NCBI GenBank assembly: GCA_037176885.1
Contig: JAWWNJ010000009.1
Span: 1-64,000, forward strand
Reading direction: 5' to 3'
Source of the DNA: Favolaschia claudopus
Lineage: Eukaryota > Basidiomycota > Agaricomycetes > Agaricales > Mycenaceae
DNA: 64,000 nt
Shown: one piece after another, positions 55,320-64,000 of the stretch
Position numbering within the stretch: position 1 is the first letter of the stretch
Layout: each line of letters starts with the position of its first letter
Translations under genes and position numbers: made by a program
The notes under the pieces: model-generated
The model's database searches: none
The model's input: the letters and a program-made list of their open reading frames with translations, nothing else
Told to the model about the DNA's origin: nothing

Positions 55320-56882
55320 ATGGAAAACCCTACGCTGTCTATCCGTGATATCCTCCGTGAGCAGACTGAGCGGACGCGACTCAGTTCAAGGGCGGAAATT
55401 GCGCAGTACATTGAAGACTGTGTTTCGAAAATTGCATCCTTGGAATCTCAAATCGACGCACTTATCGCTCTACGCGACCATGAACGCGACACAATCCAGG
55501 TGCTCAGGCATATCACCTCGCCCATCCGTTCTCTTCCGGTCGAATTGCTCTCCGAGATATTTGACCTCACCATTCGAGACCAAACCCATATCATGATCAA
55601 GGACACATTCAGAATCTCGCAGGTTTGCTCGGACTGGAGACATGTTGCCCACAACACCGCACGACTGTGGACTCGCCCCCTCCAGGTCAGCCCTTGGAGA
55701 AGGAGCCCTAAATCGGAGCGCGCTTACATCGCGGGTCTGAACACATGGCTCGCTCGCTCCGGTACACTCCCGATTTCCCTCAAATTGCATGTTGACCTGA
55801 GAACGCCTTCGGATTATCGGTCTTCAACCAGAACTATTCGTGACTGTGCTCCTTCTGCAGATTCTCCAATTTGGGAAGAGGTTTTCAAGACTTCTTGCCG
55901 ATGGCATTCACTTGATTTTTACGTGGAATCTTTCTACGGCTGGGGCTTTCCTGCTCAATCATGTCCGTGTTATCGAGGACTAGCTCAGTACAGCCTGGAC
56001 AGGCTGGAAGTGCTAAAATTCGCACCAGGTGACGATGATACAGTCATAATACACTTTGGCCCTGCCCCTCGCCTTCAAACGCTATCCCTTGTGATAGAAC
56101 AGCAACCTCATTTACCCGAAATAATTCTACCTTGGATCCAAATCACCACGCTTTCCCTCAACTTTCTCTACACCACTGAATACGTTCTTCCCATCATGAT
56201 GAAAATCTTTGGCCAATGTCCAAACCTCACCCAGGCATCTGTTTGCTGTACTCCGTCCATAGACCTTCCCAAGGTCGAACCCATAGTGACCTTTCACCGC
56301 CTGCGGACCCTCTCTCTCCACTCAATCGAAGGCGTTGAGGAAGATCTTCATCTCGCGCCATTTTTCGACCGCTTATGTCTTCCTGCGTTGGAAGAGCTGG
56401 TGTGGGACAATGATGACAATAGGATTGAGTGGGACGAGGAGCGCTTTTCTGCGTTCCAACTACGCTCACCAAATATTTCCCGACTCGAGTTTGTGAACCC
56501 CGACCCCATCAGCTCGGACGATTTGAGGGCCATTCTACGGCATGCGACGAACCTTACGCATCTGAAAATCGGGTTCATCAATAATTCCTGGAATAGAGCT
56601 ACATGCCGCGCTTTAACATACAAGGAAGGTGTTCCACCTCTCGTGCCCCTCCTGCACCATCTCGTCATCCTTAGCACCGAAGACGGGGATGCGGAGGATC
56701 TCTTTGTCAAGCAGAACGTCTTGTGGAAACCTCTAGCTACGTTCCTCGCATCGCGGCATTGGACGGATGCACAACTTGCCTCTCGCGCAGTCCCTCCGGC
56801 AGTTGCTCGTTGGACACACGTGGAAATCGCGGACAAGGTCCTTGACCTGTCGGAAGATGAAATCACTTGGGATTGGATGTAG
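55320..56882 (+). CDS. F-box protein with leucine-rich-like repeats
   Basis: Intron-less, 520 residues from MENPTLSIRDILREQ (the CCAACCATGG context favours this start over the in-frame ATG at 55260). It begins with a coiled coil (CVSKIASLESQIDALIALRD), then an F-box-like domain SPIRSLPVELLSEIFDL ... ISQVCSDWRHVAHNTARLW, the classic agaricomycete arrangement. The rest has irregular leucine-rich strands (TLSLVIEQQPHLPEIILPWI; NLTQASVCCTPSIDLP). It presumably acts as the substrate adaptor of an SCF ubiquitin ligase; such genes are present in large numbers in mushroom genomes. It lies in the same window as CAND1, which exchanges such adaptors, but that is likely coincidence. Confidence 0.85.
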   Translation: MENPTLSIRDILREQTERTRLSSRAEIAQYIEDCVSKIASLESQIDALIALRDHERDTIQVLRHITSPIRSLPVELLSEIFDLTIRDQTHIMIKDTFRISQVCSDWRHVAHNTARLWTRPLQVSPWRRSPKSERAYIAGLNTWLARSGTLPISLKLHVDLRTPSDYRSSTRTIRDCAPSADSPIWEEVFKTSCRWHSLDFYVESFYGWGFPAQSCPCYRGLAQYSLDRLEVLKFAPGDDDTVIIHFGPAPRLQTLSLVIEQQPHLPEIILPWIQITTLSLNFLYTTEYVLPIMMKIFGQCPNLTQASVCCTPSIDLPKVEPIVTFHRLRTLSLHSIEGVEEDLHLAPFFDRLCLPALEELVWDNDDNRIEWDEERFSAFQLRSPNISRLEFVNPDPISSDDLRAILRHATNLTHLKIGFINNSWNRATCRALTYKEGVPPLVPLLHHLVILSTEDGDAEDLFVKQNVLWKPLATFLASRHWTDAQLASRAVPPAVARWTHVEIADKVLDLSEDEITWDWM

Positions 56883-57023
56883 AAGGCACCTGCGCTAGGT
56901 TGGGACATCTTCAGTGAAGGCACAGCCAACCATCCGTAGTTGTCGTCTTTTGACCAAATTCAGATTCGTGCCATAATTCGTTTCATTGAGTACAACTACA
57001 ATTTACTGATATATTCAAGCTAC

Positions 57024-59145
57024 TTAACTTTTCGTACATCCCCCGTCCACAGTATACTGCACTTGCGCCTTCAGTCTATCGTCACGGTCAACCCTCACCT
57101 CGTTGGTAGCATACTGCACTTCAATAGTATACTGTCCAGAGCCTACCTCCGCCTCTGTGCTATTTGTGAACTTGCCTATCACCTGTCCATCTTTCCTCCA
57201 CGTAACAGTATAGCTTTCGCTCAACCCCGCCACCGCTGCGGCGCGGAACTGCGCGAGAGGGACGAGGCGCAGGGTCAGCTTGGTGAGATCCTCGTCGGCC
57301 GCAGACCCGACGCACGACGCGTCGATGCCATCGATGAGACTCACGTTGCGCAGAAGCGCAAGCCACAGCCCTTCGATGCAAGCCTTGCAGAAATTGGGCG
57401 TGGTCACTTGTCGCATGAGGCAGTCCTCGTTCGTGGGGCGGTATGTGGTTTGATTGTCCAACGAAAACCTAAGTCAAGGCATCAGTATCACAAATTTCGT
57501 CGTTGGGAAGTCACTCGAATTGACGAACGTCGGGTACAACGAATAATGTCCGGGCGTCGCGACAAATCTTCAACTCTATCAGCATACAAAAAAAAACACA
57601 AAAGAGGCATCGATACGCACTCGCTCTCATCGCCAAACTCCAATATTTCCGCGCTGCACATCTGAGCTTCCGGCTCCCGCGCTCCATTAAGCAACGTAAA
57701 ACTCAGCGTGTGCTCTCCGGCACTGAGCCCGCCATCCCGATGCACATCGTAGTGGTACCGGTCCAGCCCGATATCCGCTCTCGGCGTCCATCCTAAATCC
57801 TCTCCGTCCAGCTCGACCCGCAGATCCGCCGCCTCAGGGAGCCCCGATACCGAGAAGCGCACGAGATGCCGCGCGTAGGCACCGGAGGAGTCGAATTTCA
57901 CGGACCAAGGCGTGGAGGTGTTGAGCAGCGTCCATGCGTAAGCTTGCATAGGCATCACGGCGCGCTCGACGCGTACGTGGGTCGGGTCGGGGTCGGTGAG
58001 CCACTGCGCCCATGGTACGGCCTTTGAAAGGTTGTTGTAAGAATTAGATCCGAAGTAGGCGTAGCCTCCGTCGTATCTGGTTGAGGAGGGCAGGTTAGGG
58101 AAACGAGGATGGTCGGAAGCTAGATGAGAAAGACACACTCTTCGCCGACGTTAATGATGGAATGACCGAGCTCGTGGCGCAAGATGAGCGCTCCGTTAGC
58201 GATAGACGGGGTGATGACACTTCATTATAGATTAACGGATTGGCCATAAACACAACTCCAGTACTTGCGTGAATCGTCCTCCGAGCCCTTGAAAACAAAA
58301 TGGCCGATGTCAATTCGTGACTACGAATTAATTGACAATAGGCATACCTCCATACAGAGGATCATTCCCTTGAATGACAGTCAAGCCATTGAATTGCGTT
58401 CACGAGACAAAGAACCCTACCTAATAGGATCGGGTAGTCGCACTGGTCGCCTAGGGAGGAGCAAGCCGCGGCTGCCACTGCTGGTTTGGCGTAATAGACA
58501 CCCCTCAGTTCGGTTCCGTCGCGATACAGTCCAAAGGCCGTGCTGAAGAAACGACGAAGGGCAAATAAGAAGCTAGATGTCGCACGCCAAAACACAACTC
58601 ACTTTTTCGGCTTGCCTCCAACGCCCACGCCGCTCTACACGACACAACAATTGAAAGTCTGACCACAGATCCAACTACCATTTGATACTTCAAACCCACC
58701 TCTTTACTGGGCGTAAATGCCGCCCAGAAATTCATCAACGGTTTAACAGTGTTGAAAGTCTGGTTGCCGGATATATCCTCCGCGAGACGTTTCGCGTCTT
58801 CAAAGAATTTCTCTCGCTCGTCCTGTACGTCTGAAAATCGTGAAATTTGTTTAAGGCTACCTTGCGACGATGAGCTAGGCACGCACACCCGTCAGCGAAG
58901 AAGATTAAATCGACCCGATTGCTGGACGGTCCCGAGACTACCAGCGATAAAATTTCTAGTGGGGGAGGGGGGACGTCGAAGTCGTCCTTGAAGGTACTAG
59001 TCCAAGGAATCTGGGCTTGCGCTTCAGAGAACGGTGCCAACTCGTGAGCTGGATCGCGCGTGTCCGTAAGAACACATTTTCCTGGCCCATGCGCCAGAGA
59101 TCCAGGAAGAACAATAGACACGAGAAACAAGAGCAACGGCAGCAT
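57024..59145 (-). CDS. Secreted metallopeptidase, M64 (IgA peptidase M64) family
   Basis: Start MLPLLLFLVSIVLPGSLAHG, a signal peptide. Exons: a beta-rich N-terminal part (PPPPLEILSLVVSGPSSNRV, then DLIFFADG), EREKFFEDAKRLAEDI, FNTVKPLMNFWAAFTPSKE, and YRDGTELRGVYYAKP, then the catalytic LRHELGHSIINVGEE joined to YDGGYAYFGSNSYNN. That gives H-E-x-x-H with a downstream Glu-Tyr, the M64 zinc-binding pattern. The C-terminal domain (SVKFDSSGAYARHLVRFSVS ... QYTVDGGCTKS) is beta-sandwich-like. Length is about 640 residues. It is a probable secreted protease for external protein digestion; the substrate is unknown. The frame appears intact across its introns. Confidence 0.82.
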
Positions 59146-60313
59146 AATTTTTGTACCAGCAGCCGTGCAACAGCGAGCTCACTGTTCAGGACAAGTTGTG
59201 GCGAGCATTAAGCGGCGGCCCGGCCCTCCGGGTCCAAGTAGCGCCGCGGCGAAACATTGTGACGCAGGCGTGACTGGTCATTATCTTGCTGCCTGCTCCA
59301 CTTGGCGCTATTGACCCAGTGACAGTTCACGTGCACGTGATCTGGCCGCGGGCGGCGGCGGTGAATCTAAGAAAGCAGCGCGTATGAGTATCACGGATGG
59401 CGATGGCCATGTGAGCGGATACTAATGTTCGACCCATCATGCACGTACCATATCAGAAGCCTCATACTCTCAAATTGTGAGGGAAATTGGGAATCAAAGA
59501 TTTTCCAAAAAAGGAAGTTTTTTGTAACTAGAGTTGACAAGGGTTCATGTTGTAGTACCCGGGCTTATATTCAGCAACTTAATGTACCATGTCGTCGGAA
59601 GAGGTGTTATAACACAGTACATTCAAAAACTAACATTAATTATTTGTCCGAGCAGAGACTCCAAATTGAACTATTGAACGGTTGTATATTTCTCGGCATT
59701 ATCTTAACAAAGCTTCACGCCACGCAATGTGCATACAGGGAAGAGTGTACAGTAGTGATATCAAGCCTCGTAAAAGGAGGATGGGAAAAGGAAATCAAAA
59801 CGAAAAAGAGCAAAAAGAAAGTGCCGCAGGCAGATTCGAACCCACAGCGTCTCAAAACACAGGATATACACGAGATAGTAAACTACTACTGCACCAACAC
59901 AGACATTGAGGGCAGGGCAACGGCTGCACACATGGTGGCATCCAGCTTTGGCGGCGGGAAGCAGGCGTGGAAAGTCACGTGCACGTGAAATGTCACTGGG
60001 CCAATTGCCCAGACTCTGCCTGCTCCCCCACATCCCCGACTCTCCCGCCGTTTCTTTCGCCCACCTATCCGCTTACCCTCTGGCTTGGTTGGCTTACGCC
60101 TCGCGTGCTCTCCCAGCTTCCTTTTTCCTGTCTTACGCCCAGCCACACGTTCAAAACCGAGCTGCTTAGCCGCTCACATCCCCCTTCGGTGTTTGCGACG
60201 CGTCTCGCGCCGTCTCTCCCTCTCGCACCTCGCGCGGCAGAGCTTCTCCGCCCACGGTATCCACAGGATACCGTGTCCTTTCCTACACGCATACGAGCCG
60301 ATTGCTTGGCTCG
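59146..60313. other. Intergenic region between the M64 peptidase and glycosyltransferase
   Basis: About 1.17 kb. It contains the tRNA-like sequence listed separately; nearby stretches are AT-rich (59450-59700). CACGTGCACGTGA occurs at about 59328-59340, and a similar TCACGTGCACGTGAA at 59975-59989: twin E-box-like palindromes on both sides of the region. Promoters of both divergent genes lie here. Confidence 0.5.
59820..59904 (-). tRNA. tRNA-like sequence, possibly a relic
   Basis: On the minus strand TGGTGCAGTAG fits the A-box of tRNA genes, and about 40 nt later GGTTCGAATCT fits the B-box except for the last base. The 3' end TGCGGCA can pair with a possible 5' end TGTCTGT at only four of seven positions, the T stem is imperfect, and no clean anticodon loop is seen. 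I therefore call it tRNA-like and assign no amino acid. Confidence 0.3.
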
Positions 60314-61696
60314 ATGAGCCGCGGCGGATATGAACGCCTTCCGATGTACGCCTCTCCCGCGTCCTCTTCCCGTCAACGACACTCACCCCGCGAATCTTCT
60401 CTCCAATTCCTCCACCTAAACCTCTCATCCATAACCAGGTCCCGCACCCACTCCCACTCCCAACAACCCCCCTTCCACCTCAAAATCCGCCCCATAATCA
60501 CCCTCTGCAAATTCGTCCTTCCCGCCTCCCTTCTCCTCCTCCTTCTAGGTTATTACCTCTACGAACCCCACATTGAGCTGGCTTTCTACTCCCGCACCTG
60601 GACGCAGGACCACATCCTCCCCGTCCTGCCCCTCTCCGGCTGCTTCGACGAAGCGCGCGTCCACCCGACGTACAACCTCTCCGACGGCCTCTACGGCCCG
60701 CGGCGCACAGAAATTCAAGCCGGCATGTCCCTCCGCATGGGAATCGACTGCTACGACTTCGCCGGCACCATCCAGTCCCCCTCCTCCCCCCACAACACCA
60801 AAGACGCATCAAACGCAAACGCTTACGTCCCCCCAGACGCCCGCACACAATACCACACCTACTGGCGCAACGACCTCGCCGAGTTCGGGCCTAGACAAGA
60901 ATACATGCTCAAGTCCTTCTTCGCCACCCAGCACCTCCCCACCTCGCGCCTCGTCCTCTGGTCGAACGGCAACCTCGGCCCAAACGACATCCTCACAACC
61001 TACCTCACCCGCTTCCCCGAGTCCTTCGCCCTGCGCGTCGTCGACATCCCCGCGCTCGCACGCGGCACGGCCCTCGACGGCAGCCCTTTGCTTGTGCAAA
61101 AGGACAAAAAGGCGTGGGTCGACGGGGACCTCATCCGCCTGCTCCTCTTATGGAATTACGGCGGCGTCTGGGTCGACATGGACTCGCTCCTCACGCGCGA
61201 CCTCGACCCGCTCCTCGAACACGAGTTCGTCACGCAGTGGGACTGCTACGACAAGCTCTACCAGCCGCTCAACGGCGCGCTCATGCGGTTTAAGCGCCAC
61301 TCGCCGTACCTCTGCGAGGCTTTCCACATCATGGCGAGCACGCCCGCGCCGCGCGCGGGGAGCACCGACTGGGGCGCCCTCCTGTACCTCCGGCTCTGGC
61401 GCGCGCTTGTTGCTGGGGGCATCCCGCCGTTTAAAGTCCTGCCGTTCTGTTTCAGCGACGCGCGCTCGTGTCGGCTGGATAATCGGCTGCCCGATCCGTT
61501 TGTGCCTGACGGCGCGGCGGGGAATCGGATGGGGGTGTGGAATGGGGGGATGGAGGAGGGGGGTAAGCTGGACGGGGCGTTGGGGAAGATATTTGGGGTG
61601 CATTTGCATAATCAGTGGGAGAAGGCATACCCTGCTGGGGGGTGGGTGGAGAGGTTGTTGTTGAGGGGGTATGAGAGGCGGTTGAGGGAGTTATGA
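60314..61696 (+). CDS. DXD-motif glycosyltransferase, type II membrane protein
   Basis: Intron-less, 460 residues, start MSRGGYERLPMYASP. A basic Ser-rich cytosolic tail is followed by one transmembrane helix (CKFVLPASLLLLLLGYYLYE, about residues 60-80), the layout of Golgi type II glycosyltransferases. The catalytic domain has FFATQHLPTSRLVLWSNGN and the conserved LLLWNYGGVWVDMDSLLTRD, whose Y-G-G-x-x-x-D-x-D is the nucleotide-sugar/metal site of GT32-type (Gly_transf_sug) enzymes. Next is LNGALMRFKRHSPYLCEAF, and near the end HLHNQWEKAY. It would transfer a sugar, perhaps mannose or galactose, to glycans in the Golgi. The gene is GC- and Pro-codon-rich, which produces a long meaningless overlapping frame. 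Confidence 0.85.
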   Translation: MSRGGYERLPMYASPASSSRQRHSPRESSLQFLHLNLSSITRSRTHSHSQQPPFHLKIRPIITLCKFVLPASLLLLLLGYYLYEPHIELAFYSRTWTQDHILPVLPLSGCFDEARVHPTYNLSDGLYGPRRTEIQAGMSLRMGIDCYDFAGTIQSPSSPHNTKDASNANAYVPPDARTQYHTYWRNDLAEFGPRQEYMLKSFFATQHLPTSRLVLWSNGNLGPNDILTTYLTRFPESFALRVVDIPALARGTALDGSPLLVQKDKKAWVDGDLIRLLLLWNYGGVWVDMDSLLTRDLDPLLEHEFVTQWDCYDKLYQPLNGALMRFKRHSPYLCEAFHIMASTPAPRAGSTDWGALLYLRLWRALVAGGIPPFKVLPFCFSDARSCRLDNRLPDPFVPDGAAGNRMGVWNGGMEEGGKLDGALGKIFGVHLHNQWEKAYPAGGWVERLLLRGYERRLREL

Positions 61697-62412
61697 GTAG
61701 ATTGTAAGTATGTGCAGACTAATGGTTACTAATCGTAATTTGGATGGGACGGGGATGTACCTATGTGAATGCGAGACGCAAGACGCAGATCTTTTTACGA
61801 CTTGTTCCGCAACAGTCGAATGCGCCGCGGTGAGGATCCCTACATCTCTTGCTGTACGAGGAAGGTCGGGTTTGGATCCGTCAAGTATCAGGGACAGTTT
61901 CGTTGCGCAGATGCTTCGGAGTGGGAGTCGCAGGTCGCAAACGATTGGTCAGGGACGGGGCCAATACAGTGCGACTGGACAGAAAATTCAAAGCACACCA
62001 AACACACACAGAATTTTCGACCGCATAGTATTGCGGCGCTGTCACTTGGGAAGGTACGGCCTCGGTGCTGGCTAGAGATTGGATGCTGAGCACTTTATCA
62101 GGAAGACGGACTGACTTATGCCGGCAAGATGGGCGGCATCACCCTTGGTTGGTTCGTGGATGACGAAGAAGATAAAGTCAAGAGACTTGTTCGTCAAACC
62201 GACGCGTACTTCAATGGGCATTTGATCCTAGCACCACAACCATAACCACTCGATACCGAGTCACCCTTTTGCCGTGAAAGTGAAGGACTCCGACTGTACG
62301 CGTTCCCGATGCGGTAGACTTGATCCTTGCAATCGCATGGCATGTATCATGTATGACAGTATGTATACAACTCATGTACAGATGTTATATTCCCATTTAC
62401 GCCTCCCGCGAA
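61697..62412. other. Intergenic region (convergent)
   Basis: About 700 bp between two convergent 3' ends. Open frames here are overlapping and featureless. Nothing else is seen. Confidence 0.45.
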
Positions 62413-64000
62413 CTACGCAGCAGTTGAAAATTCGCCGAGGGCAGGCTCAAGCTCCGTGTAAACCTTGTTAGCCGCTTCGAGCGAGCTCTTCGCCTCCACG
62501 GGATTGCCGGCCTGCAAGAGGATCGTCAGCAAAGGGAGGTGGAAGAACAACCGACAGACCTTCAGGAGGTTACCGACCTCGGCAAGGTCGCGCGACATCT
62601 ATTGAATACATTTTTTTCAGCGGTTATTCTGTCGAGCAAAGCACGGACTCACGGAATCGTAAACGGTGCCCAGCATCCTGATCTTCGGAGAGATATCCGC
62701 AATGTCGCCCTGGATGTTCTGGATATCGATAAGGACGGTCTGCAGCCTCGCCTGCTGGTCGTCGAGGCTTTGGTCCTCCTTCAAACGGTTGAGGGCAACC
62801 TTCGCTTCCTCGATCTCACGCTTGTTGGCTGTAGGGCATTAGGCGACCATATAGGATGCATGCATGGAATGCCCACCGTCCATCTTCTTCTGAAGAGCAA
62901 TGACTTTTTTAATAGTCACGTTGGATTTACCTGCACGGCGAACAGCGTCAGGAAGGACCTTGCTCTTGTCCTCGTCCTTCGTTTTATCCTTCTTGTCGTC
63001 CTTGGTCTTGTCGTCGCTGGTACCCTTATGGTCGGTCTTGGTCTTCTTATCGTGGCTTGCCTCCTCCTCGTCATCATCGGTGGGCTTCTTCTTCTTGTCC
63101 TTGTTGACCGGCTTCTTGGAGTCGTCGTCTGAATCCTCGTCATCGCCACCCATCCATTTGGAGATCTTGGCCCAGTGTGAGATTGCGATGCAAGATAGAC
63201 GTGGACATGGCATACCACAGACTCCAAGAAGAGGTATGGTGCCAGCGTTAAGTAAAGCGTCAAGGAGGGAGAGTCTTCGCTGACGCCGAACTTCTTCAAG
63301 ATGTCGGGGACGACAGCCATGAACTAGAACGAGTCAGAAAGGCGCGTAGTCGCTGACGGAACGAATATACCTCTTCTTTGAGCCTGCCCAGCGGTGGTGT
63401 GAGCAGTAGACGGGCAGCAAAAAAAATGGAACCCACTTTTCACCAATCGCCTCTGCAGCATTGACACGAGCGATCGCAGCGTCCAGGGCCTTCTTGTCGG
63501 CGGCAGCAAGCTTATTGAGCATGGTCTCGGTGGCGGCACGGGTCTTGCTCAAGTGAGTGACGACGGGGCGGAAGTCGTAGCGGGGCTTCTCTTTGTCGCC
63601 AAAGTTCTGAGAGACGGTGAGCAAAAGACAAAACGAGGAGGCAGCATGACGAACCTTTCCGAGGTAGTCGATAACCTGGGAAGCCTCGGCAGAGGATATG
63701 TCGGGAAGGCAGGTCTTGACGGCGGCCTGGAAGGCTAGTATGGTATGGTGAGACAAAAAAGCATGCCGAGGGATGTATGACACTTTACAAGCAATACTCG
63801 CTCCGGCTTCAATAGCCGTCTTCTGAGCCTCAAGATAAAAGTCCAAGAAAGACTGGTGAAGAGATGAGAAACGGTCTGAGGGTACGGGGTCAGGGATTAC
63901 CTTTCGCGCTCCATTGAGTTCTTGGTTCGCAATGGTGGTGTTCTTCACGAGACCCAGGTTGGTACCAGAGGTGATGAACGCCTCCTGGACACTCGCAATA
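62413..64000 (-). CDS. Hypothetical helical protein with Lys/Asp-rich linker, 5' end missing
   Basis: A multi-exon minus-strand gene that continues beyond the right edge, so the start is not seen. Visible exons, in order: TIANQELNGARKVI, LHQSFLDFYLEAQKTAIEAG, FQAAVKTCLPDISSAEASQV, ATETMLNKLAAADKKALDAA, MAVVPDILKKFGVSEDSPSL, then a low-complexity charged linker of about 70 residues (DDSKKPVNKDKKKKPTDDDE) at about 63000-63160, and more helices (DLAEVGNLLKV; EAKSSLEAANKVYTELEPAL) ending EFSTAA at 62413. It appears almost entirely alpha-helical. I do not recognise a named family. Confidence 0.6.

Noticed and set aside
60573..61664. Long plus-strand frame of 363 residues overlapping the glycosyltransferase
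   Set aside because: Only Ser/Thr/Pro/Arg repeats caused by C-rich codons of the true gene; no domain.
1..64000. CRISPR arrays or bacterial operons
   Set aside because: There are no regularly spaced direct repeats with unique spacers; the spliced genes show a eukaryotic genome. The 10088-10455 array has irregular spacing and degenerate units.

Overview
The window looks like nuclear DNA of a mushroom-forming fungus (Basidiomycota, Agaricomycetes). Genes are split by many introns of about 50 nt with GTRNGT donors and CTGAC/CTAAC-type branch sites. Families typical of that group are present: a KDZ transposase with its cysteine cluster, a DUF6533-type seven-helix membrane protein, an F-box protein and Ty3/gypsy elements. 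No species is claimed.

Layout. 1-5240 holds no convincing gene, only eroded, internally repeated DNA. 5312-5544 is a dense row of stem-loops. 5602-10511 is a decayed KDZ DNA-transposon region: an unknown minus-strand gene, a divergent multi-exon KDZ transposase with one frameshift and one stop, and a 3' array of a degenerate 18-bp motif that also sits in the transposase introns. 10480-34446 is a nest: an older Ty3/gypsy element A (gag-protease, minus strand, no pol) split by a 20.4-kb Ty3/gypsy element B (12804-33181).

Element B is the main discovery. Its 1,809-bp LTRs differ at only two positions, and removing it plus one 4-bp target duplication restores the element A reading frame. It has intact gag, protease and pol on the minus strand, joined by two -1 overlaps. 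Between pol and the 3' LTR lies about 9.3 kb of extra DNA with five intron-containing genes on the opposite strand. Four of them carry the same six-cysteine pattern C-X2-C-X6-C-X8-C-X2-C-X6-8-C, which fits the spacing of fungal Zn2Cys6 zinc clusters, and all four have a phase-0 intron exactly four residues before the first Cys. The whole element is saturated with the word CAGCGG/CCGCTG (13 copies per LTR, about 0.9 expected). Zn2Cys6 proteins classically bind CGG triplets, so the testable idea is a retrotransposon that encodes a family of proteins recognising its own DNA.

34447-36366 has no clear gene. From 36367 the window is ordinary host genome: a small hypothetical gene, CAND1, an alpha/beta hydrolase, a PITH-domain protein, a DUF6533-type membrane protein, a pectinesterase, an MFS transporter, a secreted amidase, an F-box protein, an M64 metallopeptidase, a DXD glycosyltransferase, and the 3' part of a Lys/Asp-rich helical protein running off the right edge. 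Pectinesterase, MFS transporter and amidase lie side by side and could serve plant-polymer use, but nothing in the sequence proves joint regulation. Exon boundaries given are hand-read from splice signals and frame continuity.
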